Shown here piece after piece: positions 15,901 through 21,932 of a stretch of DNA of 23,017 nucleotides. The notes under the pieces were generated by a model. It saw nothing but the letters and a program-made list of their open reading frames with translations. It had not been told where the DNA came from and ran no database searches. The first letter of the stretch is position 1; every line of letters begins with the position of its first letter. The position numbers were made by a program, and so were the translations under genes. The stretch comes from CBDCWA01 sp046048295. Lineage in GTDB: Bacteria > Pseudomonadota > Alphaproteobacteria > Rhizobiales > Hyphomicrobiaceae. Location: positions 1 through 23,017 of the forward strand of contig JBJOGJ010000036.1 in NCBI GenBank assembly GCA_046048295.1, read 5' to 3'.

Positions 15901-16688
15901 AGCTCCCCGGCCGCCGCAAGGGCTACACCCAGAAGGCCTCGGTCGGCGGCCACAAGGTCTACTTGCGGACCGGCGAATACGACGACGGACGCCTCGGCGA
16001 GATCTTCATCGACATGCACAAGGAAGGGGCGGCATTCCGCTCGTTGATGAACAACTTCGCCATCGCCATCTCCCTCGGCTTGCAGTACGGCGTCCCGCTC
16101 GAGGAATACGTAGAGGCATTCACGTTCACCCGCTTCGAGCCGGCCGGCATCGTACAGGGCAACGAGACGATCAAGAACGCAACCTCGATCCTCGACTATA
16201 TCTTCCGCGAGCTTGCTGTCGCCTATCTGGGTCGTCACGACCTCGCCCATGTCGACCCGCGTGAAATCGTCGGCGAGACCGGGCTCGGCTCCTCGGATGA
16301 GGAACTCGAAGAGGAGGCACGTCGCGTCGTTCCCGCCGAGCGATTTGTCTCGCGCGGTCTCGTACGCGGCATCGTCAGCCACATCGGGCCGGCTAGCGGC
16401 GCTGCCAATGCTGTCGCGGATCTTCAGTCAGGGGTCGCTACGGCATTCCATTCCGGCAGCGAGGGAACCACAAGCCTCTATGCACGCGAATCCGTGCAGG
16501 CGACCGCCCGCTTCGACACGGACGGAAGTCTGGCCCTCAAGGTCCAGAGTGAGACCGACCTGCGCGCCGAGGCCAAGCTCCAGGGCTACGAGGGTGAGGC
16601 GTGCGGCGATTGCGGCAACTTCACGCTCGTCCGCAACGGCACCTGCCTGAAGTGCAACACATGCGGTTCGACGAGCGGGTGCTCTTGA
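12987..16688 (+). CDS. nrdJ: Adenosylcobalamin-dependent (class II) ribonucleoside-diphosphate reductase
   Basis: This encodes 1233 residues, the long alphaproteobacterial NrdJ. It reduces ribonucleotides to deoxyribonucleotides using a radical from coenzyme B12. Visible active-site elements are C199 in PHACFIQS, the thiyl-radical cysteine C476 in NPCSE (with E478), and C487 in DTACNLAS; the C476-C487 spacing of 11 equals that in other class II enzymes. PTGTIG lies at 674-679. A segment at about 300-400 adds cysteines 314, 325, 328 and 335. A TSCPD-type domain covers about 975-1090, and the tail (CGDCG at 1206-1210, then CLKCNTC and GC) forms a zinc-ribbon/redox end. ATG 12987 matches the family start (QISRRFTEAGKSPYDSIPF); ATG 12939 is in frame with a GGGGGA upstream. 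A strong hairpin follows the stop. Confidence 0.97.
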   Translation: MQISRRFTEAGKSPYDSIPFRRATSEIRNPDGSIVFRLEGFMVPEHWSQVAADIIAQKYFRKAGVPKCLKRIEETQVPSWLWRSVADERALMDLPAEERHGGESDSRQVFDRLAGTWTYWGWKGGYFTTEEDARAFFDEHRYMLAMQMGAPNSPQWFNTGLHWAYGIDGPGQGHFYVDYKTGELTASASAYEHPQPHACFIQSVDDDLVNENGIMDLWVREARLFKYGSGTGSNFSKLRGENEKLSGGGRSSGLMSFLKIGDRAAGAIKSGGTTRRAAKMVVVDVDHPDIEEYISWKVKEEQKVAALVAGSRICQKRLKAVMKACVNCEGSGDDCFDPVKNPALKRAIKEARRDHIPQSYIARIIQFARQGFKEIQFDTYDTDWDSEAYLTVSGQNSNNSVRVTDDFLAAVREGREWELNARTTSKTIKKLNARALWDDIGYAAWASADPGIQFHTTINDWHTCPKSGPINASNPCSEYMFLDDTACNLASLNLLAFKRDDNTFDTEAFEHCCRLWTVVLEISVLMAQFPSRQIAQLSYEYRTLGLGFANIGGLLMASAISYDSREGRALCGAITAIMTGVAYATSAEMASELGTFPGYEPNAAEMLRVIRNHRRAAHGQSMGYESLATLPVPLDHASIADARLIEAAKRAWDSALALGEQHGYRNAQATVVAPTGTIGLVMDCDTTGIEPDFAIVKFKKLAGGGYFKIINRAVPEALRTMGYTAAQIAEIEAYAVGHGSLGQAPHINRTSLKSKGFTDDVLDKIEASLGTAFDIKFVFNKWTIGEQFLTETLKVPAEKLSDPSFELLAHLGFTRPQIEACNEHVCGAMTLEGAPHLKAEHLPVFDCANPCGRKGKRYLSTESHIEMMAACQPFISGAISKTINMPNSASVEDCKAAYDLSWRRALKACALYRDGSKLSQPLNSQILADDDDDLDDVAESITVKSMPERAAIAAERIVEKIVERVRQQEREKLPGRRKGYTQKASVGGHKVYLRTGEYDDGRLGEIFIDMHKEGAAFRSLMNNFAIAISLGLQYGVPLEEYVEAFTFTRFEPAGIVQGNETIKNATSILDYIFRELAVAYLGRHDLAHVDPREIVGETGLGSSDEELEEEARRVVPAERFVSRGLVRGIVSHIGPASGAANAVADLQSGVATAFHSGSEGTTSLYARESVQATARFDTDGSLALKVQSETDLRAEAKLQGYEGEACGDCGNFTLVRNGTCLKCNTCGSTSGCS

Positions 16689-16693
16689 ACGAT

Positions 16694-16725
16694 CAGGCGG
16701 GGTGCCTGCGACGGCACCCCGCCTG
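16694..16725 (+). terminator. nrdJ terminator hairpin
   Basis: CAGGCGGGGTGCC (16694-16706) pairs perfectly with GGCACCCCGCCTG (16713-16725) over 13 bp with a 6-nt loop. It starts 6 nt after the nrdJ stop and is followed by TTGCT rather than a full T-run. Confidence 0.75.
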
Positions 16726-16764
16726 TTGCTAACAGCGTGCGCGTCCCCGAAAGGGAAAAGACCC

Positions 16765-17103
16765 GTGACAGACAATCTCGCCCGTAAGCCAAGCGCATTC
16801 GTCGGCAACGCGGCCGTCTCGTTCGAGCCAGCAGCCACCGATGCCTCTCCTGTAGCCGCCGATCAGATCCTTCACCTGGCCGAGCTCGTACCCATCGTCC
16901 GACAGCGCCTCGCCATCGAGGACGCATTCCCCGATGACGCCATCCTCGCGGCTCTGCGCGTCATCGCAAACAAGTCACATGTGCGTGCCCGCTGGAAAGC
17001 CGCTTTCAACTCGAACCTCGGACACTGGCTGGCGCTGAAGCGAAACGACCTGCACACGGCCCTCGAAACCGTGATCAACCTGCTCCCTCCACCACGCTCC
17101 TGA
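16765..17103 (+). CDS. Hypothetical protein downstream of nrdJ
   Basis: I do not recognise this 112-residue protein. The start was set at GTG 16765 because AAAGGGAAAAG lies at the right distance; the frame extends to 16702 but that part overlaps the nrdJ terminator stem. The sequence is soluble: a Ser/Ala-rich N-terminal 40 residues, then a probably helical body (ILHLAELVPIVRQRLAIE, DDAILAALRVIANKSHVRAR, NLGHWLALKRNDLHTALETV) with conserved-looking Trp and charged positions. No signal peptide or membrane segment is seen. It is separated from nrdJ by the hairpin and followed by another unknown gene on the same strand. Codon choice resembles the neighbours, so it is probably genuine. Confidence 0.65.
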   Translation: MTDNLARKPSAFVGNAAVSFEPAATDASPVAADQILHLAELVPIVRQRLAIEDAFPDDAILAALRVIANKSHVRARWKAAFNSNLGHWLALKRNDLHTALETVINLLPPPRS

Positions 17104-17116
17104 CCGGGAGCGTGGT
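17091..17116 (+). terminator. Hairpin overlapping the end of the small hypothetical gene
   Basis: ACCACGCTCC (17091-17100) pairs perfectly with GGAGCGTGGT (17107-17116); the stop codon TGA is in the 6-nt loop. There is no T-run behind it, so it may be a terminator or an mRNA-end structure. Confidence 0.4.
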
Positions 17117-17222
17117 CCCAATCCGTGCGTTGTTCCGCCCTCTGGTTGCGTTGCGTCCATCTCGCGTTCTCACCGGTACGTCCGGTGCGTCCCATGAAAC
17201 GTCAACTTGTTCCGAGGTCGCG

Positions 17223-17828
17223 ATGCTTGTCGAACCGTCGAACGCGCCACCTGCCGTTTATTTGCTTGCCGATCATCTGGATGCCGTCCTGGCAGCCGGC
17301 GAGGATGTTCGCCGCCTGACGATCGACGTGCCGCCCGCACTGCAAGGATTGGACACCGCCTTCGCGAGCGAGTTGCGCAGCTTCGTCGATGCAATCCATC
17401 GCCACGAACTGGCGCTGCTCTTGCACGTTATTGAGGCGCGCAAGCGGGTTGGCGACATGCCACGCACGGACAAGATGCTCCGCATGATGCTGGCCCTCTT
17501 CACGGGTGGTACCGCCGCCCTTGCGGATGCAGCCTTCGAATGCGGCGACCCAGCCCGCCATGAGTTCGCCACTTCGGGCGATCCGCTGGACTATCTTCGC
17601 TCGCGCGGGCTCATCGCGCTGGACAAAGGCAGTCTGGTCGGCCAGCTCGCCATCGAGGTCAACGATCAGATGCTGGTTGCAGGCCGCGTACCTTTGGGCG
17701 ACGTACTCAATCACACCGCCGCTGTCCTCGACGCACTCGAGCTCTATTTCGACCTCTACTCGAGCACTGAAACCAATGCCCGTGGGACGCCTGCCGCCTC
17801 CAAGCTCTTGACCCCGCCGCTCACGTAG
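17223..17828 (+). CDS. Hypothetical protein, second orphan behind nrdJ
   Basis: I do not recognise this 201-residue protein. ATG 17223 was chosen because GAGG lies 5 nt upstream; the open frame back to 17112 is not protein-like. It is soluble and mostly helical: AVYLLADHLDAVLAAGEDVR, a region with RSFVDAIHRHELALLLHVIEARKR in two pieces, an acidic/Gly segment (ALFTGGTAALADAAFECGD), LDYLRSRGLI, and a C-terminal VLDALELYFDLYSS. No signal peptide is present. Its last 73 bp overlap the 3' end of the convergent RlpA-like gene. Position suggests co-regulation with the preceding 112-residue protein (119-bp gap) but no function. Confidence 0.65.
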   Translation: MLVEPSNAPPAVYLLADHLDAVLAAGEDVRRLTIDVPPALQGLDTAFASELRSFVDAIHRHELALLLHVIEARKRVGDMPRTDKMLRMMLALFTGGTAALADAAFECGDPARHEFATSGDPLDYLRSRGLIALDKGSLVGQLAIEVNDQMLVAGRVPLGDVLNHTAAVLDALELYFDLYSSTETNARGTPAASKLLTPPLT

Positions 17829-18793
17829 GTCCGGTGGCGTCCTGTGCCGCCTGCGCGTGAATGCCACGCGGGAGGTGCAAGCCGCGGCTTTCCAATTACA
17901 ACCTGCGCGATGCGCCTGTGTGCCTCTTCCTGCTTCCGGCTGACACCCGATGAACTCGGCCCCGCGCCGCTCAGGCTGACAAGTATCGGCGAACGCGCAC
18001 GCGCCAACTCGTCGCCACGCACCCGCAAACCCTGGTATCCATCGGCAAGATTGAATCTTGCGATCCTGGCTTTCACACGAGCCTGCTTGCCGGTTGTTTC
18101 CGCCCTTGCCAGTGCCGCAAGCAGCAGCGGCTTGCGCACGGGAGGCGCAACCGCCACCTGCACCGGCGCACCGGTCGCAATACCGTCTGCCGGTACGCCC
18201 TCCTGCGAGCCGCCACCGAGCCCTGCCCGGCGCGCCGCCGCGTCGAGAGAGGCAAAGGCCCCGAGATATCCGGCGACCGCTGGATATGTGCGTCCACGCC
18301 GGTAGCGGGCCTCAGCTCTCGATGGCGCCTTGAGCACCTTCACGACCACCTGCGCCACACCTTGCTTACCAAAGCCGAGTTTGACCGCGGCCGCCCGTGA
18401 CAGGTCGAGCTTGCGGTTCTTATAGTAGGGGCCGGCGTTGTTCACCCTGACGACGACGGCTTGGCGTGTGCGCGGGTTCCACACGAGCAGTATCGTACCG
18501 TCCGGATAAATCGGACTTGCCGCATTATCCGGTCGGCTTGCATGGAAATAGGCTCCCGACGATGTAATGTTGCTCGGGTTGAAACGGTCAAGCTTCGCAT
18601 CGTTGTAGTGGGAGGCGTGGAGCGTCTCCGACTTCCCGACCAGCCGCTGGGTTTCCTCCAGGGACTTCACCCGGTGGCATACGCCAAGGAAGCAATAGGT
18701 CTTACCCGGCGTCTTCGCCTCGGCGGGCCCCGAGGCGGCCGCCATCATCCCCGCAAGCGCCATCAGCGCCCAACGCATAACCCCACGCATCAT
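17756..18793 (-). CDS. RlpA-like double-psi beta-barrel exported protein
   Basis: This encodes 345 residues. A Sec signal peptide (about 1-26, RWALMALAGMMAAASG, cut near AEA-KTPG) precedes CFLGVCHRV (C34, C39) and an RlpA-type double-psi beta-barrel at about 55-155. The barrel contains ASHYNDAKLDRFNP, ITSSGAYFHASRP, PDGTILLVWNPRTRQAVVV, RVNNAGPYY and RKLDLSRAAAVKLGF. RlpA cleaves naked glycan strands at the septum, but here the usual NGE and INDRGP motifs read SGA (A81) and VNNAGP (N119), so lytic activity is doubtful. No SPOR domain follows; the C-terminal half is basic, low-complexity and unrecognised. The start was set at ATG 18793 (AAGG 5 nt upstream); GTG 18799 is the alternative. The 3' end overlaps the convergent orphan gene. 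Confidence 0.8.
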   Translation of the reverse strand: MMRGVMRWALMALAGMMAAASGPAEAKTPGKTYCFLGVCHRVKSLEETQRLVGKSETLHASHYNDAKLDRFNPSNITSSGAYFHASRPDNAASPIYPDGTILLVWNPRTRQAVVVRVNNAGPYYKNRKLDLSRAAAVKLGFGKQGVAQVVVKVLKAPSRAEARYRRGRTYPAVAGYLGAFASLDAAARRAGLGGGSQEGVPADGIATGAPVQVAVAPPVRKPLLLAALARAETTGKQARVKARIARFNLADGYQGLRVRGDELARARSPILVSLSGAGPSSSGVSRKQEEAHRRIAQVVIGKPRLAPPAWHSRAGGTGRHRTYVSGGVKSLEAAGVPRALVSVLE

Positions 18794-18842
18794 CCGCACC
18801 TTCTGCCTGTATTCGGCACCGGGCGCTCAACGCGACCCGGCA

Positions 18843-18861
18843 GGCACGGTTCCCCCGTGCC
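18843..18861. promoter_or_regulatory. Hairpin between cinA-like gene and rlpA-like gene
   Basis: GGCACGG and CCGTGCC pair perfectly around TTCCC. It is 84 nt after the cinA-like stop and 50 nt before the rlpA-like start on the minus strand. It could be a weak terminator of the upstream gene or a leader element. Confidence 0.3.
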
Positions 18862-18924
18862 GTTAACGAAGCGGGCGGGAGGAAAGCAGCGTTAGGGTAA
18901 ACGCACCAGGGGACAATCGGTCCT

Positions 18925-18932
18925 ATGGTTAA
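18925..18932 (-). promoter_or_regulatory. Candidate CtrA half-site (TTAACCAT)
   Basis: On the minus strand this reads TTAACCAT, the known CtrA half-site of alphaproteobacteria. It lies about 130 nt upstream of the rlpA-like start, just after the cinA-like stop. The second TTAA half-site at N7 spacing is absent. A CGTTAACG palindrome lies at 18861-18868. Confidence 0.35.
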
Positions 18933-18944
18933 CGGGCCACAGGC

Positions 18945-19700
18945 TCAAATCATGTTCTGCGCCTTGAGCTTCTGGCGCAATTCCTCGGTCACACGCGTTA
19001 GCCGATCCGGATCCGTCGACCGCAGCACCAGTTGCGTACGCGGCCGGTCGTCATGGCGATAGGGATAGCTTCCCATCGATACTTCCGGATTGAGTGCCTG
19101 ATGTTCGGCGAGCAATTCCGCCACTACCCCCTCGGGGCTGGGAACATCGATGGTTTCGGATAGCATCTTCTTGCCGGTCCGCAGCCGTGGTGTCACCGCA
19201 TCCAGCATGACCTGCATGATTTTCGGTACACCAGCCATCGTTATGACGTTTTCAAGCATAAACCCCGGCGCGATCGAAATCGAATTCTCGATAAGTTCAC
19301 CCCCATCAGGTATCCGCGCCATCCTGAGCCGGCCAGGTGTCAGCTCGCGACCCGAAGCCTCGTAGTGAGGCTTGAGTAGCGCCAGTGCCCTCGGATCAAC
19401 GTCGATCTTCACTCCGAACGCGGCTGCGATGCTGTCGGCCGTAATATCGTCGTGCGTCGGCCCGATCCCGCCTGTCGTGAAAACGTAGCTGTATCGCGCG
19501 CGCAGCGCATTCACCGCATCGACGATCTCGCTCTCGATGTCCGGCACGATCCGCACTTCCTTTAGCTGGATGCCGATCGACGTGCAGTGATCGGCCAAAT
19601 AGCCGATGTTCTGGTCCTTCGTCCGCCCTGACAGGATCTCGTCGCCGATCACCAGTAGTGCTGCAGTAACGATATCCTCCGCCCCCGAATTTTCCACCAT
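18945..19700 (-). CDS. CinA-like molybdopterin-binding protein (competence/damage-inducible protein A family)
   Basis: This encodes 251 residues, the short form with only the MoaB/Mog-like domain (COG1058) and no C-terminal nicotinamide-nucleotide amidase domain. Landmarks are TAALLVIGDEILSGRTKDQN, the family signature VFTTGGIGPTHDDITADSIA, and the proofreading-like stretch ITMAGVPKIMQVMLDAV. Full-length CinA acts in NAD salvage as an ADP-ribose pyrophosphatase; the role of short forms is unsettled. The start was set at 19700 (GGAGAAAG upstream, family-typical MVENSGAEDIVTAALL); an in-frame ATG at 19739 adds 13 basic residues without a better ribosome-binding site. It is divergent from sfsA with only 81 bp between the start codons. 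Confidence 0.9.
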   Translation of the reverse strand: MVENSGAEDIVTAALLVIGDEILSGRTKDQNIGYLADHCTSIGIQLKEVRIVPDIESEIVDAVNALRARYSYVFTTGGIGPTHDDITADSIAAAFGVKIDVDPRALALLKPHYEASGRELTPGRLRMARIPDGGELIENSISIAPGFMLENVITMAGVPKIMQVMLDAVTPRLRTGKKMLSETIDVPSPEGVVAELLAEHQALNPEVSMGSYPYRHDDRPRTQLVLRSTDPDRLTRVTEELRQKLKAQNMI

Positions 19701-19744
19701 CGCACGCTTTCTCCGCCCTGTCTGGGATAACTCCGGCATCGCGC

Positions 19745-19773
19745 TTGCCAGCGCATGTGCCCATTATTAGCTT
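19745..19773 (+). promoter_or_regulatory. Candidate promoter for sfsA
   Basis: TTGCCA (19745-19750), 17 bp, then TAGCTT (19768-19773). The predicted start of transcription would fall within a few bases of the sfsA ATG at 19782, and no clear ribosome-binding site is seen, so the transcript could be leaderless or nearly so. Confidence 0.35.
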
Positions 19774-19781
19774 ACCGAGCC

Positions 19782-20495
19782 ATGCAGTTCACCAATCCGC
19801 TCCAGCCCGGCCGCCTTCTCAAACGCTATAAGCGGTTTCTGGCCGACATCCAACTCGCCACCGGCGAGGAGATCACCGCATCGTGCCCTAACACCGGCTC
19901 GATGCGAGGGCTCTGCAATCCTGGGCTCGAGGTCTGGGTCTCGGAAAGCGCCAGCCCTACGCGCAAGTATCGCCACACCCTCGAGATGGTCTCCGTCGAT
20001 CTCGGCCGCGGGCCAGTCCTGGTCGGCATCAACACCGGTCACCCCAACCACCTCGTTACCGAGGCCATCGAGAATGGAACCATCGCCGAGTTGCAAGGGT
20101 ACGAGAGCCTCCGTCGCGAGGTGAAATATGGCGAAAACAGCCGCATCGATATCTTTCTCCAGGGCAACAACCGCCCGGACACCTATGTCGAGATCAAGAA
20201 CGTCCACCTGATGCGCGAACAGGGCCTTGCCGAATTCCCGGACTCCGTGACCGCACGCGGTGCAAAACACCTGCGGGAACTCTCCAACATGGTTGCCGAG
20301 GGTCATCGTGCGGTGATGCTGTTCCTCATCCAGCGTGCAGACGCCGAGACCTTCGATCTCTGCCGCGACATCGATGCCGCTTACGGGAAAGCCTTCGACG
20401 ACGCCCGACAAGCCGGTGTCGAGGCGCTCGCATACCGCTGCACCCTCTCGCCCGAAGCGATCGCTGTATCCAGCCCAGTTCAATTCGCCTGTTGA
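19782..20495 (+). CDS. sfsA: SfsA family DNA/RNA nuclease (sugar fermentation stimulation protein A homologue)
   Basis: This encodes 237 residues, the standard length. The family order of motifs is intact: MQFTNPLQPGRLLKRYKRFL, SCPNTGSMRGLCNPG (near residue 37), GINTGHPNHLV, the nuclease-type core RIDIFLQGN ... DTYVEIKNVHLMR (D and ExK near residues 120-140), FPDSVTARGAKHLREL, and the C-terminal Tyr-Cys segment YRCTLSPEAIAV. SfsA has an OB-like N-terminal part and a PD-(D/E)XK-like catalytic part and binds or cuts nucleic acid; its older link with maltose metabolism comes from E. coli genetics. The start was set at 19782 because the upstream extension to 19755 is not conserved-looking. The stop codon lies inside a perfect 9-bp palindrome. 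Confidence 0.94.
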   Translation: MQFTNPLQPGRLLKRYKRFLADIQLATGEEITASCPNTGSMRGLCNPGLEVWVSESASPTRKYRHTLEMVSVDLGRGPVLVGINTGHPNHLVTEAIENGTIAELQGYESLRREVKYGENSRIDIFLQGNNRPDTYVEIKNVHLMREQGLAEFPDSVTARGAKHLRELSNMVAEGHRAVMLFLIQRADAETFDLCRDIDAAYGKAFDDARQAGVEALAYRCTLSPEAIAVSSPVQFAC

Positions 20496-20511
20496 AGAAC
20501 CATTCTTCAAC
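20491..20511. promoter_or_regulatory. Perfect palindrome at the sfsA stop, upstream of msrB-msrA
   Basis: GTTGAAGAA (20491-20499) and TTCTTCAAC (20503-20511) are exact reverse complements around CCA. The core AGAA-N3-TTCT equals the core of the rhizobial Irr box (TTTAGAA-N3-TTCTAAA), but the flanks differ. It contains the sfsA stop codon and lies about 95 bp before msrB. It may be an operator for msrBA or an RNA hairpin ending sfsA. Confidence 0.45.
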
Positions 20512-20604
20512 TTCATGCACGAGACTGTGAACGGACTTGTGTTGTCAGGCAGGGTGAAAAGCAGCAATTAGGGGGTATCCTTCGCCGTTCAAGGAGCCGA
20601 CACT

Positions 20605-21117
20605 ATGATGACTCGACGCAACTTCGGCCGCGTAAGCCTCGCCGCACTTGCCGGTGCCGCGACCGGCGCAGCATTGTTGGGCCGATCGGACGCCGCCTCG
20701 CCTGGCAAGTTCGAGATTGGCAAGACCAAGGAAGAGTGGCGGAAAATCCTGACACCGCAACAATTCTACGTCCTCCGCCAGCACGGGACCGAACACCCGT
20801 TCACAAGTCCGCTCGACAAGAACTACGCACCAGGCGTTTACCACTGCGCCGGCTGCGACCTGCCGCTCTACACCTCCGAAACAAAATACGATAGCCGCAC
20901 CGGATGGCCGAGCTTCTACGCCTCCCTTGATAACGCCGTTGGAACCGCCGAGGATAACTTATTGTTCTACACGCGCACCGAAGTGCATTGCCGTCGGTGC
21001 GGTGGTCATCTTGGCCATATTTTTCCGGATGGCCCCCCGCCAACCGGGAAGCGCCACTGTATCAACGGTGTTGCCTTGAAGTTCGTGCCGAAAAAAGATG
21101 ACAAATCCCAGGGGTAA
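20605..21117 (+). CDS. msrB: Exported peptide-methionine (R)-S-oxide reductase
   Basis: This encodes 170 residues. It reduces the R-epimer of methionine sulfoxide in proteins. The N-terminus MMTRRNFGRVSLAALAG carries a twin-arginine (Tat-like) export signal ending near SDAA, so the mature enzyme should work in the periplasm. The MsrB domain is complete: structural zinc cysteines C81 and C84 (CAGC) and C129 and C132 (CRRC), TGWPSF at 99-104, GHIFPDGPPPTGKRHC with catalytic C152, and the ending INGVALKFVP. AAGGAG lies 8 nt upstream of ATG 20605. The msrA start follows after 5 nt, forming an operon. Tat rather than Sec export would be compatible with folding and zinc loading before transport. 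Confidence 0.95.
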   Translation: MMTRRNFGRVSLAALAGAATGAALLGRSDAASPGKFEIGKTKEEWRKILTPQQFYVLRQHGTEHPFTSPLDKNYAPGVYHCAGCDLPLYTSETKYDSRTGWPSFYASLDNAVGTAEDNLLFYTRTEVHCRRCGGHLGHIFPDGPPPTGKRHCINGVALKFVPKKDDKSQG

Positions 21118-21122
21118 CGATC

Positions 21123-21800
21123 TTGCGCCGTTCAGTTGAACTTCCCTCCGTGCTCTTGCTTGCGTTTGTCATGGCAGTTGCAATGGCAGTCGCGATGCAA
21201 TTCACAGCCTCGGACCACGCAATGGCCCAGGCCGCCGCCGGCAAGACCGCAAACCCTCAGCAGGCAGGCCTGAAGATCGCATCCTTCGGCACGGGCTGCT
21301 TCTGGTGCACGGAATCGGACTTCGACAAAGTGGAAGGGGTTGTCGCCACCATCTCCGGCTATATGGGCGGCAAGACCAAGAACCCGACCTACCAGCAGGT
21401 CAGTAGCGGGCGTACCGGCCACGCAGAAATCGTCCAGATTACCTACGATCCCACCAAGGTCACCTACGACCAACTCCTACACAAGTTCTGGCGAACGGTA
21501 GACCCGCACAACGCCCGCGGCCAGTTCTGCGACGGCGGCAGCCAGTATCGACCGGTGATCTTCACCCATGATGCTGACCAGCGGAGAAAAGCTGAGGCGA
21601 GCAAGCTGGCACTCGAGAAGAGCGGCAAACTCAAGCAGCCGATCGTTGTCGAGATCACTGATGCCAGCGAGTTCACTCGCGCCGAAGAATATCACCAGGA
21701 CTTTTATAAGAAGAACCCTGGCCATTACTACTTCTATCGCCAAGGATGCGGCCGCGACGCCCGTCTACGCCAGATCTGGGGCGCAGAAGCGGGACAGTAG
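21123..21800 (+). CDS. msrA: Exported peptide-methionine (S)-S-oxide reductase
   Basis: This encodes 225 residues from TTG 21123, with GGGG upstream and a 5-nt gap after msrB; ATG codons at 21171 and later would cut off the basic start of the signal. Residues 1-35 (RRSVELPSVLLLAFVMAVAMAVAM, then AMA-QA in pieces) look like a Sec signal or signal anchor. The MsrA domain shows the catalytic motif GCFWCTE with C59 and C62, GYMGGKTKNPTYQQV, SSGRTGHAEIVQI, FWRTVDPHNARGQF, CDGGSQYRP (C136) and AEEYHQDF near residue 187. C209 in RQGCGRD may act in disulfide recycling. It complements MsrB by reducing the S-epimer, so the operon supplies complete repair outside the cytoplasm. Confidence 0.94.
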   Translation: MRRSVELPSVLLLAFVMAVAMAVAMQFTASDHAMAQAAAGKTANPQQAGLKIASFGTGCFWCTESDFDKVEGVVATISGYMGGKTKNPTYQQVSSGRTGHAEIVQITYDPTKVTYDQLLHKFWRTVDPHNARGQFCDGGSQYRPVIFTHDADQRRKAEASKLALEKSGKLKQPIVVEITDASEFTRAEEYHQDFYKKNPGHYYFYRQGCGRDARLRQIWGAEAGQ

Positions 21801-21833
21801 CTGCAGCCCGTCCCTCTCCTCGTGATCTCTGGA

Positions 21834-21905
21834 TCAGTGGATAAAATCTTCCAGAATGGTCTCCAGCCCCTGCAAAAGGCCGAGCCAACCCATCGACTTT
21901 TCCAC
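21834..21905 (-). CDS. Possible small ORF or gene remnant
   Basis: A minus-strand frame is open from 21965 to the TGA at 21834-21836. Its last part reads MGWLGLLQGLETILEDFIH from ATG 21893, or four residues longer from GTG 21905. Upstream residues in the same frame (SYIQSCFQQDILG) also look protein-like, but there is no ATG before them. The choice of codons (CTC, GGC, CAG, CTG, GAG, ACC, ATC) resembles real genes here. It may be a tiny amphipathic peptide or the decayed end of a longer gene. I cannot assign a family. Confidence 0.3.
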   Translation of the reverse strand: MEKSMGWLGLLQGLETILEDFIH

Positions 21906-21915
21906 ACCCAAGATA

Positions 21916-21932
21916 TCCTGTTGGAAACAGGA
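21916..21932. repeat. Short perfect palindrome in the msrA-lipoprotein gap
   Basis: TCCTGTT and AACAGGA form perfect 7-bp arms around GGA. A TATAAG -10-like hexamer follows at 21938-21943, without a matching -35. It lies within the open minus-strand frame described nearby. Confidence 0.3.

Noticed and set aside
15417..16382. 321-codon minus-strand frame inside the 3' part of nrdJ
   Set aside because: Same reason: antisense reflection of nrdJ codons, with no ribosome-binding site or family motif.
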